Notes under the pieces: model-generated
Seen by the model: the letters and a program-made list of their open reading frames with translations, nothing else
What the model was told of the DNA's origin: nothing
Databases searched by the model: none
Shown: positions 44,031 through 52,735 of the stretch, piece by piece
Layout: every line of letters starts with the position of its first letter
Numbering within the stretch: the stretch's first letter is position 1
Source: Rhodothermales bacterium
GTDB lineage: Bacteria; Bacteroidota; Rhodothermia; Rhodothermales; Bin80
NCBI GenBank assembly: GCA_022821875.1
Contig: JAJECV010000074.1
Coordinates: 1 to 60,935 of the forward strand
DNA length: 60,935 nt
Direction of reading: 5' to 3'
Program-made: the position numbers and the translations under genes

Positions 44031-45233
44031 TTACCATTCCTGGGATAAAGCGTCCTTAACATGGGTTGGCAGTTCATAACTGATTCCTATGATTTCGTCA
44101 AACGAGGAAATTCCCAATAACTCCAAAAAATTTTTCCTCCTCATGAACTGGGTATCCTTGAGCATGCTCTCAAGGAATATGCGGCTACGGAACAACAGGA
44201 GTGCAATGAATCCGTTATAGTCCGGGAACTGCAGAGCATCTGCCCGCTTTCGCCCAATGAGGACCCGGGAAAGGGCGTACCCCAATTTGATCTGCTCTTC
44301 CGCCTCCTCTGCATTTTCAATTCCTACAACCAGGGGTACAGCACGGACCAGTTGATTGGCTACATAGACTGAGTCCTCATCCGGATACGGTTCACACAAC
44401 AGACCGATCTTGAAGATCTGCTTGGCCTCTTTTTTGTTCTCGTACAGGATGGCATCCGGGATCCCGAACAGGTACCCTACGTAGCGGAACGTGTCCATAA
44501 AACTTTCCTGCTCCTCCCTGCTGAATCGCACCCCCAGGAGCTTGGAGAAATGCAGAGTTCGCATGGAAAATACCGAAATGGCATAGCCTAGATGGGCGGC
44601 ACTCAAGGGATGCCCCCAAGCCTCGTGATCCCATTCATCGGAATGGTTAAGCAGGTAGCGCACCTTGGCATGAACGAAGCGGATGCGCAGGGTCATCTTG
44701 AATCCGTCGTTTGGCCGCAACATGCCGTCAGGATAAAACATTTCAAGTAGATGTCGGGAATTATAGCCTAGTCGCCGTTTGGTATTCTTTGAACCAACTC
44801 TTCCCGTGATCCGGAAAGACTTGGCTATCATCGTTGAAAACCCCTCCACAAGAACGCCTGCAACAAAAGCGGCAAGCACCAAGCCTGCATTTTTGTAGAC
44901 CACACGGCATGAAGGTCGAAATGATTCGTAGTTCAGCCAGGGTGGCTTCGTGTTGTCTACCTTGTGAAAGAATTCCCGCAAACTGTCGGGCGCTCCAACC
45001 AGAAACTCTTCCTTCTGCTCAATACCGGCCCGCACAAACCGGTTAAATTTATCCGGCTCCAATATGGACGAACATTCTTCCACGACTGGATCCAGCTCAG
45101 GATCACCAATGGTCGTATGATGAATATACAGATCAGCTAAGGCCCGGTTCTTTTGGAGTGCTTTTGCATAGCCTGGCTGATAATTGGCCGGAATAAAACT
45201 GGGGGGGGGAACCGCTTTGATTGAATTCAACAT
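44031..45233 (-). CDS. Oxygenase MpaB family (latex-clearing-protein-like) protein
   Basis: 400 aa. The conserved block RIRFVHAKVRYLLN, then EWDHEAWGHPLSAAHLGYAI is typical of the MpaB/Lcp-like (DUF2236) family, members of which cleave isoprenoid chains or polyisoprene using heme. A hydrophobic segment (GLVLAAFVAGVLVEGFSTMIA) lies in the first half. Activity is not established for most members. The N-terminus is MLNSIKAVPPPSF, whose three prolines are encoded by a run of nine Cs, a possible phase-variation site. It lies between the two RND systems and is transcribed against the first. Confidence 0.82.
   Translation of the reverse strand: MLNSIKAVPPPSFIPANYQPGYAKALQKNRALADLYIHHTTIGDPELDPVVEECSSILEPDKFNRFVRAGIEQKEEFLVGAPDSLREFFHKVDNTKPPWLNYESFRPSCRVVYKNAGLVLAAFVAGVLVEGFSTMIAKSFRITGRVGSKNTKRRLGYNSRHLLEMFYPDGMLRPNDGFKMTLRIRFVHAKVRYLLNHSDEWDHEAWGHPLSAAHLGYAISVFSMRTLHFSKLLGVRFSREEQESFMDTFRYVGYLFGIPDAILYENKKEAKQIFKIGLLCEPYPDEDSVYVANQLVRAVPLVVGIENAEEAEEQIKLGYALSRVLIGRKRADALQFPDYNGFIALLLFRSRIFLESMLKDTQFMRRKNFLELLGISSFDEIIGISYELPTHVKDALSQEW
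45201..45209. repeat. G9 homopolymer tract inside the start of the MpaB-family gene
   Basis: Nine Gs on the plus strand encode Pro-Pro-Pro at residues 9-11 of the minus-strand gene. A gain or loss of one base would shift the frame almost at the beginning and abolish the protein. Second tract of this length in the window. Confidence 0.7.
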
Positions 45234-45624
45234 TAGGATTTACCATGGTACATCGTCATTAAACTGTCACAGGGAACACAACCACATCCCAATTTATCTC
45301 AATGAAGAAATGAGCGGATCTTTTTTGATGAAAAGACTCTGGTTGGATGTTTAGCGACAAGTCTTTATCTACATGTCTAAGATTCCAGCAAGGTCATGTT
45401 TGACGGTTATTTTCAAGATCGGGATATGATCGATGATCACATCCCGTATCCCGCTTTATCACAGACTGAACAACTATGGGCTACATGTGTTCCCGTCAAA
45501 TCTCAGACGCTGGATGATTTTGTGCTCCTAATCCTTAATGCCCGGCCCACCGGATGCCTGTACTGTTGGAACATTGAACCGAGGGAAAGGTAACCCTGCT
45601 GTTCATTTTTCGGGTTTTATCCCT
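45234..45624. other. Divergent promoter region between the MpaB-family gene and the second efflux operon
   Basis: 391 bases between divergent genes. It contains the near-perfect inverted repeat at 45421-45445. No gene is recognised; an open extension of the outer-membrane gene begins at 45538 but lacks a signal peptide of its own. Confidence 0.45.
45421..45445. promoter_or_regulatory. Near-perfect inverted repeat, candidate operator of the second efflux operon
   Basis: GGGATATGATC, a GAT spacer and GATCACATCCC pair at 10 of 11 positions. It lies 180 bases upstream of the outer-membrane-factor start and 188 bases from the MpaB-family start. Repeats of this size bind TetR-like repressors near many efflux operons; no such regulator gene is present in the window, so the assignment is tentative. 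Confidence 0.4.
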
Positions 45625-47136
45625 ATGTCAATGAGGTATACATGTGGTGACCAAGCGTGTCCATTCGGGCATGTGCGTTCTTTGTTTGCAGCAGGCCTGC
45701 TTGCCGTGGTGATGTTTGCCGGTTGTTCAAGTGCACCGCATCTGGAGAATCCCGTACCGCCACTTCCTGAAAAATTTGAAGCCGCTGTACTTGCCGACCA
45801 GAATGCACAGCCCTACTGGTGGCATGGTTTCGGAGATCCACATCTGAATCGGTTGGTGGATTCTGTCATTGTACGAAATCTGGATCTTCGTTTAGCTGTG
45901 GCCCGCGTAACCCAGTTGCAAAATCAATTTCGCATTGCGCGGGCAGATCAGTTTCCGTCTGTGGAACTGTCTGCGCGGCGGGAGCAGCAGGATACTCCCT
46001 CCAATACAGGGATTGGGGGGCAGATCGGAGATCGCGTCAATGTGCCGGGAGGACCTGTATTTCCCGACCGGTTTGAAATTACGACGTACAGCGCCTCACT
46101 TGGGTTTGCCTATGAGATGGACTTCTGGGGGCGGGTGCGAGGCACGAAGAGGGCCGCCCTGCGGGAGTTTTTTGCGACGCAGTCGGATGCACGTACCGTA
46201 CTTCTGGGGATTATCGGGGAGACGATTACCACCTACTTTGAAATTGCCGCCCGGCAGCATACGCTCGAACTGACACAGGAAAACATAAATATCCTCGCAG
46301 AACGCGCGCAGATCCTGTCTGACCGGTACGAACGGGGATTGGCATCTCCTCTGGAATTCCATGCCGCCCGGCAAGACCTTCATGCTGCAAAAGCAGACCT
46401 GCCCGTTCTGGAAAGCCAACTGGATGCAGCCCGGGGGCAACTTGCCCTGCTTCTAGGGCGCTACCGAATGCCGATGGACACTTTGCTTGTTCCCGAAAAC
46501 GCCTATACCTATGCACTGGAGGACATACCGAGTGGACTGCCTTCCGATTTACTGCAGGAGCGTACGGATGTAGCTGCGGCATTTCAGCGTCTGGAAGCCG
46601 CCCGGGAGCGCATCGGAGTCGCACGCGCGGCCCGGTTTCCCAGTTTTTCATTGACAGGAGCGGCGGGTACCCAAAGCAGTGTACTGTCCGATATTGTTCA
46701 GACCAGCCAGAACTTCTGGCTTTTCAGTTCCGGCCTGACCGCTCCGGTATTCAATGCCGGAAAGATACGGGCGAATATCAAGGTCGCCTGGGCTCAGTAT
46801 GAGCAACTGGCTGCCCAATACGAGAAGACCGTATTGACGGCTTTCAGGGATGTAGAGGCATCGCTCGTACATTATGGAAAACTGAAGGAGCGCCATGCAT
46901 TTCTCTCCGCCGCCCGGACTTCGGCCCGTGACCGAGTCCAGATTCAGGAACTTCGCTATTTTCGGGGGACGGGCGATTATCTGGGGTTTCTGGATGCCCG
47001 GCGCAACCTTGTTAGGTCAGAAATGGCACTCACAGAATCCCGCCGCGCCTTGGCGGATGCCCGTTTAGCCGTGCATCGGTCTCTCGGCGGAACCTGGATT
47101 CACGAAGGCGAACCGGTTGATTCTGAAATCCCATAG
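45625..47136 (+). CDS. Outer-membrane efflux lipoprotein (NodT/OprM family)
   Basis: 503 aa from ATG 45625. The N-terminal signal ends in a lipobox (VVMFAGC), so it is acylated. Two TolC-like repeats follow: WWHGFGDPHLNRLVDSVI with LRLAVARVTQLQNQ, and later AAFQRLEAARERIGVARAARFPSFSLTG. Such proteins are the outer-membrane channel of tripartite pumps. It is first in the operon with the second adaptor and pump and may also serve the first pair, which has no channel gene. Confidence 0.92.
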   Translation: MSMRYTCGDQACPFGHVRSLFAAGLLAVVMFAGCSSAPHLENPVPPLPEKFEAAVLADQNAQPYWWHGFGDPHLNRLVDSVIVRNLDLRLAVARVTQLQNQFRIARADQFPSVELSARREQQDTPSNTGIGGQIGDRVNVPGGPVFPDRFEITTYSASLGFAYEMDFWGRVRGTKRAALREFFATQSDARTVLLGIIGETITTYFEIAARQHTLELTQENINILAERAQILSDRYERGLASPLEFHAARQDLHAAKADLPVLESQLDAARGQLALLLGRYRMPMDTLLVPENAYTYALEDIPSGLPSDLLQERTDVAAAFQRLEAARERIGVARAARFPSFSLTGAAGTQSSVLSDIVQTSQNFWLFSSGLTAPVFNAGKIRANIKVAWAQYEQLAAQYEKTVLTAFRDVEASLVHYGKLKERHAFLSAARTSARDRVQIQELRYFRGTGDYLGFLDARRNLVRSEMALTESRRALADARLAVHRSLGGTWIHEGEPVDSEIP

Positions 47137-47176
47137 AATCTTCTCTGACGCAATCATTTATGCACATAAAGCGGTC

Positions 47177-48343
47177 ATGGCTGGAAGAAGACTTGTACTT
47201 ATTGCAGGGAGCATCATCATTGGAGGTGCAATCGTCCTGACGGTTGTATTATCCCAGCGGCGTTCCGATACGCCGGAAACGGTATCGGAATCTGTTCTCC
47301 CGTTTGTTTCGACGGTTGTTCCCACCGTACAGGAGGGGCATGTTACGATACGCGGTAACGGAACCGTTCAACCACTTCGGGAAGTTACGCTGGTTGCCGA
47401 GGTCTCAGGAAGGATCACCTGGGTGGCAGAGGAATTTGTTACGGGGGGCACTTTCCGTCAGGGGCAGGAAATCCTCCGAATTGATTCCACAGATTATGCC
47501 AATGCTGTCACCGTGGCACGGGCCGAGGTTGTACAGCGACAATTTGATCTGCTGAGAGCCGAAGAGGAAATGAAAATTTCAAGACAGGAGTGGGATCGAC
47601 TGGAACGACGAACCGGCATACAAAGGCAGGTTGACAGCACAGAACTCGGCAGCCTTGTCTTCAAAGAGCCGCATCGGCAGGCGGCGGCCGCCCAGCTTCA
47701 GGGAGCGCAGGCACGCCTGCAGGATGCAGAGATACGCCTGAAAAGGACACGGATCACGGCTCCGTACAACGGACAGTTACGAAATAAGGGGGCGGATTTG
47801 GGGCAGTTCATAGGACCGGGACAGGTGGTCGGCTCCTTTTATGGAACAGATGCGGTCGAGATCCATGTGCCGATTGCAGGTCGGGAGATAACACTCCTTG
47901 GTGACGTGCTGGCCCGTGGAACTGCACATGCCAGACTTGTGGCCCGTAACCGCAGTGCAGAGTATGAATGGATGGGCATGATCCATCGCACGGAAGGGGC
48001 TCTGGATGCGTCCACGCGGACGCTCAACGTGATTGTCCGCGTGCAGCGGCCCTACGAAAGCAGTGATGTGCGTCCGCCTCTTCTTGTAGGCACATTCGTG
48101 ACTGCATACCTGGAAGGGCGACATTATGAGCGGTACTACACGCTGCCGCGCGAAAGTCTGAGAAACGGTGATGTCGTTTGGATTATCCGTGAAGACCGCC
48201 TCTATACGCAGCCCATTGAAGTGATTCAGGAAGTGGAGGACACGCTCTATGTTCTGAATGGAATCACAGGCGAAGACCTGATCGTCACCAATATGCTGGA
48301 TGTTGTGACCGACGGTATGCGCGTGCGAACCGAAATGGATTAG
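47177..48343 (+). CDS. RND efflux periplasmic adaptor subunit (second system)
   Basis: 388 aa from ATG 47177; a TTG at 47117 inside the preceding gene is a less likely start because the membrane anchor (LVLIAGSIIIGGAIVLTVVL) follows directly after ATG. Lipoyl halves VTLVAEVSGRITWV and ITAPYNGQLRNKGADLGQFI flank a coiled-coil hairpin. The sequence is related to the first adaptor, consistent with an old duplication of the system. Placed between the channel and the pump of the same operon. Confidence 0.92.
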   Translation: MAGRRLVLIAGSIIIGGAIVLTVVLSQRRSDTPETVSESVLPFVSTVVPTVQEGHVTIRGNGTVQPLREVTLVAEVSGRITWVAEEFVTGGTFRQGQEILRIDSTDYANAVTVARAEVVQRQFDLLRAEEEMKISRQEWDRLERRTGIQRQVDSTELGSLVFKEPHRQAAAAQLQGAQARLQDAEIRLKRTRITAPYNGQLRNKGADLGQFIGPGQVVGSFYGTDAVEIHVPIAGREITLLGDVLARGTAHARLVARNRSAEYEWMGMIHRTEGALDASTRTLNVIVRVQRPYESSDVRPPLLVGTFVTAYLEGRHYERYYTLPRESLRNGDVVWIIREDRLYTQPIEVIQEVEDTLYVLNGITGEDLIVTNMLDVVTDGMRVRTEMD

Positions 48344-48366
48344 TCAGAAGCATGTAGCCTGCCGAC

Positions 48367-51300
48367 ATGAAGAAAGCCATTGCCTATATGGCGCAAAATA
48401 GCGTCGCAGCGAATCTGCTCATGCTGCTGATTCTGTTCCTCGGACTTCTCAATGTATCAAGAATTCCGCAGGAAGTCTTTCAGGAAGCCAGTCTTGACGC
48501 GGTGGAAGTCCGCACAGAATACCGCGGTGCCTCCCCTGAAGAGGTCGAAGATGGGGTTGTACGGCGTATTGAAGAGGCGATTGAAGGCGTGGACGACATT
48601 GATCAGATTTCCTCCATTGCCGCAGAGAATGTCGGCGTAGTGACCGTAAGCCTGAAATTGGGTGCGGATGTGGATAAGGCCCTCAGCGATATCAAGAACA
48701 ATGTGGACCGCATCAATACATTTCCTGTTGAAGCAGAGCGCCCCGTGGTGCGGGAATTAACCAATCGCAGAAATGTTCTGCAGATTGCAATCTACGGGGA
48801 TGTCAGTGAGCACACACTCAAAGCACTGGCAGAGCAGATCAAGGATGGGTTGACTGCGCTTGACGAAATCTCGTTTGTGCGTTTGACGGGGGTACGGGAC
48901 TATGAAATCTCTATTGAAGTTTCGGAAGATGCACTGGCCGCCTATGGGCTGCGCCTTTCCGATGTGGCGGCGGCCGTGCGTCGCGGGAGTCTGGAATTAC
49001 CCGGTGGCAGTCTGGATACGCGCAGCGAAGAGATTCTGGTTCGCTCCAAAGGGCAGAACTATACGGCTGGAGATTTTGAGGAAATTATTGTTCTGGCGAG
49101 CCCGACCGGTGCCGCCGTCCGGGTTGCCGATCTCGCCACCGTCACAGATGGATTTCAGGATGCAGGCCTGATTGCACGATTTGGAGGGCAGCCGGCGGCG
49201 CTGGTATCGGTCTCCCGTACGGGTGATGAGCGGGTACTTGATATTGCGGAAGCCACGGAAGCGTATCTGACTGATTTTCGGAAGAGGGTACCCGAGGGGA
49301 TTTCCATAGATACCTGGCGGAATGAGCATTACTACCTCAAAAGCCGACTCAATCTTCTGATCAAAAATGGCATCGCCGGCTTCATACTTGTTACACTGGC
49401 TCTGGTCTTGTCCATGAATCTTCATTTGGCCTTATGGACATCGCTGGGGCTTCTGGTATCATTTATCGGGTCGTTCACAGTGATGGCGTTACTGGGAGTT
49501 TCCATCGACATGACCTCATTATTTGCGTTCATTGTTGCCATTGGAATTGTGGTTGATGATGCCATCGTGGTTGGTGAAAATATATTCAGGGAGCAGGAGC
49601 GTGGAGTTCCCCCCCTGCGTGCAGCAATTCAGGGAGCCACGCGTCTGTGTGCGCCTGTGACCTTCGCGGTTTTCACGACCATCGCAGCATTTTCACCGAT
49701 GCTGTTTGTACCGGGGTCAATGGGGAAGTTAATGCAGTCCATCCCGACGGTTGCCATTACGGTTCTGTTTTTTTCTCTGATTGAGTCCCTCTTTATTCTG
49801 CCGGCGCATCTCTCTCATATGAAGAGGAGGGAAAACCCCGGCAGGATGATGCAGCGGCTGGAATTGATTCAGTCTGCAACGACGCGGGGCCTGAACCGCT
49901 TTATACATGGTCCACTGGACCGGATGTTGCGATTCACCACACGGCGTTATGCCCTTGTACTGGCCAGTTCGGTGGTTGTGATCTGCCTTTCACTTGCTCT
50001 GGTTCGCGGGGGATTGATCCAGTTCATTTTTATCCCTGAAATTGAAGGGGAAGTTGTAACAGCACGTATCGAAATGCCTCTGGGCACCCCGGCCGAGCGA
50101 ACGCAGCAGATGGCTGAATTGCTGGAAGCGAAAGGGCATGAAGCCGCCGCCGATTTACAAACCACGCTTCCTGAGAATCACCCGCCTCTGGTGACCAATA
50201 CGATGACCATCGTCGGCGATCAGCCCTCCCTTGGATTGGATCCGATGGCGGCGGACCAACATACTATTGTCGAATCTCATCTGGGCGAGGTCAGCTTTGA
50301 ACTGGTCAGTGCAGAAATACGAAAGATCCCGGCACTCAGGTTTGAAGAGGTGTGGCGCGAAAAGGTTGGTGAGGTCTCTGGCGTAAACTCTCTCGTCTTT
50401 CAGTCTGCATTGATTTCGCTTGGAAGCAGCATCCGGGCCGAACTGACCGCGCCCGGCGTGGAGGCACTGGAGCAGGCGAAAACACGTTTTCGTGAAGAAT
50501 TGACGGGTATTGCGGGGGTTTCCAACATTGACGATGATCAGGACGGCGGAAAACGCGAAGTGCAGTTGGAATTGCTTCCGGAGTCGCGCCCCCTCGGGTT
50601 AACGTTTGAGGATATGGCCCAGCAGGTACGGAATGCCTTTTTTGGCGCTGAGGCTCTGCGTATTCAGAGAGGCAGAGACGATATTCGAGTGATGGTTCGC
50701 CTGCCCGAAGAGGAGCGCAATACGCCGGCAGACCTGCAGCGGCTCCGTATCCGAACCCCTGTCGGAGCCGAAATTCCTCTCAGCGAAGTTGCTGAAACAC
50801 GCTTTGGTACCGGACCATCCACCATCCATCGACGTGACCGCCGCCGCATTGTCACGGTTACCGCGGATGTGAACGAGGAACAGAACACCTTGAATGCCGT
50901 GATCGGCGAACTGGAATCGGCGGTCATTCCTGCCATTCAGTCCGATATTCCAGGCCTCCGCGTAAGTTTTGAAGGGGAGCAGCGGCAGCAGGCCGATGCG
51001 GTGGATGCACTGACGAGAGGATTTATTATCGCCTTATTTGTGATGTACGCGCTGTTAGCCATCCCTTTTCGATCCTATGTTCAGCCGTTCATCATTTTGG
51101 CCATCATTCCTTTCGGGTTTGTCGGGGCTCTGATCGGGCATATCGTTATGGGGCTGAATCTGAGTATGCTCAGTTTGTTTGGGATCACGGCATTGAGCGG
51201 GATTGTGATTAATGATTCGCTGGTGCTGATTCATTTTATCAATGAAAGAAGGCGGGAAGGGGTACCCATGGAAGAGGCGATCCGGGAAGGCGGGAAGGCA

Positions 51301-51519
51301 CGTTTTCGTCCAATCCTGCTCACTTCGGTCACCACCTTTCTGGGAGTTCTCCCTCTGATCCTTGAGCGGAGCACACAGGCACAGTTTCTCATTCCAATGG
51401 CCGTAAGCCTTGGGGTGGGTGTACTGTTTGCCACCGTTATCCTGATGATGCTGGTGCCGGCGCTCATGATGTTGCATCACCGTCTGGATCACTTACTTCG
51501 CCGTGAGCCTGCCGGTTAG
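48367..51519 (+). CDS. RND efflux transporter, HAE1/AcrB type (second system)
   Basis: 1050 aa. The proton-relay helix reads GIVVDDAIVVGENIF and the second half has LFGITALSGIVINDSLVLIHFI; the periplasmic porter domains are complete. It follows its adaptor after 23 bases. Overall layout equals that of the first pump, but the two are clearly diverged, so they probably export different compounds. Confidence 0.95.
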   Translation: MKKAIAYMAQNSVAANLLMLLILFLGLLNVSRIPQEVFQEASLDAVEVRTEYRGASPEEVEDGVVRRIEEAIEGVDDIDQISSIAAENVGVVTVSLKLGADVDKALSDIKNNVDRINTFPVEAERPVVRELTNRRNVLQIAIYGDVSEHTLKALAEQIKDGLTALDEISFVRLTGVRDYEISIEVSEDALAAYGLRLSDVAAAVRRGSLELPGGSLDTRSEEILVRSKGQNYTAGDFEEIIVLASPTGAAVRVADLATVTDGFQDAGLIARFGGQPAALVSVSRTGDERVLDIAEATEAYLTDFRKRVPEGISIDTWRNEHYYLKSRLNLLIKNGIAGFILVTLALVLSMNLHLALWTSLGLLVSFIGSFTVMALLGVSIDMTSLFAFIVAIGIVVDDAIVVGENIFREQERGVPPLRAAIQGATRLCAPVTFAVFTTIAAFSPMLFVPGSMGKLMQSIPTVAITVLFFSLIESLFILPAHLSHMKRRENPGRMMQRLELIQSATTRGLNRFIHGPLDRMLRFTTRRYALVLASSVVVICLSLALVRGGLIQFIFIPEIEGEVVTARIEMPLGTPAERTQQMAELLEAKGHEAAADLQTTLPENHPPLVTNTMTIVGDQPSLGLDPMAADQHTIVESHLGEVSFELVSAEIRKIPALRFEEVWREKVGEVSGVNSLVFQSALISLGSSIRAELTAPGVEALEQAKTRFREELTGIAGVSNIDDDQDGGKREVQLELLPESRPLGLTFEDMAQQVRNAFFGAEALRIQRGRDDIRVMVRLPEEERNTPADLQRLRIRTPVGAEIPLSEVAETRFGTGPSTIHRRDRRRIVTVTADVNEEQNTLNAVIGELESAVIPAIQSDIPGLRVSFEGEQRQQADAVDALTRGFIIALFVMYALLAIPFRSYVQPFIILAIIPFGFVGALIGHIVMGLNLSMLSLFGITALSGIVINDSLVLIHFINERRREGVPMEEAIREGGKARFRPILLTSVTTFLGVLPLILERSTQAQFLIPMAVSLGVGVLFATVILMMLVPALMMLHHRLDHLLRREPAG

Positions 51520-51776
51520 ATCGGTGTCTGACCCAGGTGGATTCTCCCGCCCTAATGTTCGCTGGTGATGATTCATCATTACAGATCTCATTTTTGCGTA
51601 CGGTCACCATATTTGCTGTTTCGGCACATGACAGGTTATTTTCTGAACCATTTTAACGGTCACCGAAAAAAATCTCAGGAACATTGAAAGAGCTCTCCTT
51701 GCGGTGTCTAGACACGCGGAGATGATTCTGTCGATATTTACCGTTATCTTAGTGCCGAACCGTAGACCAAGAACGT

Positions 51777-52553
51777 ATGTCTCATCCCGTTAAAATCGTC
51801 ACATGGAACGTGAACTCTGCACGTGCCCGACTCGTCAGGATTCTTGATTTCCTGGAACGACACAACCCGGATGTTGTCTGTCTGCAGGAAATCAAGGCCA
51901 CACAGGAAACCTTCCCCTATTCGGAAATTGAGGAAGCCGGCTATCAGGCATTCATCCACGGCCAGCCCTCCTATAATGGCGTAGCCATTCTTGCCAGGGG
52001 CATGGTGGATGAAATTCGGACGGGGCTGGATAACGAAGCGCGGGTGATCGCAGGCAGTGTCCATAACCTGCGGATCGTGAACATTTATGTACCCAACGGA
52101 AGGCGCATCGGGATGCCGAAGCATGCCTACAAACTTCGCTGGCTTGACAGACTGCGTAAGTTCCTGAATGCAGAGCGGGAGAAGCATAAAGAATTCATCC
52201 TGACAGGAGATTTTAATATTGCCTTTGATGATCTGGATGTGGCACATCCGGACAGTTGGCGGGATTCGGTTCTGTGCGATCCGGCGGCCCGCAAAAAGCT
52301 GGATACCTTTATGAATCAGTTTGCGTTATCGGATCTGCTGCGCAAACACGCCAAAGGTCCTGGTGTCTACACATGGTGGGATTTTCGTACACGAGGATTT
52401 GAGTGGAATGACGGGGTGCGGATTGACCATATTCTTGCAACCCCCAAACTCTCCAAACTCAGCAGGAATTCCTGGGTTGATGTCGAGGAACGTGATCTAG
52501 AGCGTCCATCTGACCATGCACCGGTCCTTACCCGACTTTTCCTGAACGCTTAG
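51777..52553 (+). CDS. xthA: Exodeoxyribonuclease III / AP endonuclease
   Basis: 258 aa Mg-dependent AP endonuclease and 3' exonuclease of base-excision repair. Family blocks: KIVTWNVNSARAR, VVCLQEIKA with the metal-binding glutamate, GVAILARG, LTGDFNIAF, and the C-terminal DHILATPKL and SDHAPVLTRL with the catalytic histidine. Stands alone between the efflux operon and the helicase gene, with about 250 bases upstream for its promoter. Confidence 0.95.
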   Translation: MSHPVKIVTWNVNSARARLVRILDFLERHNPDVVCLQEIKATQETFPYSEIEEAGYQAFIHGQPSYNGVAILARGMVDEIRTGLDNEARVIAGSVHNLRIVNIYVPNGRRIGMPKHAYKLRWLDRLRKFLNAEREKHKEFILTGDFNIAFDDLDVAHPDSWRDSVLCDPAARKKLDTFMNQFALSDLLRKHAKGPGVYTWWDFRTRGFEWNDGVRIDHILATPKLSKLSRNSWVDVEERDLERPSDHAPVLTRLFLNA

Positions 52554-52735
52554 CGGCATCAGCGTCGGAACCTGCAATGCTGAAATTTTAGAGGGGGCAT
52601 GAACTCTCATCCAGATTACAGAAAGTGAAGACCATCTGTACAGTAATGCCTGCCGACCATCTCCGCGATGGTTTCAGCATCGGAGAGGGCAATTAAGGGC
52701 ACTTCAAGTCGCACGTAAAAATCTGTACAAAAACC

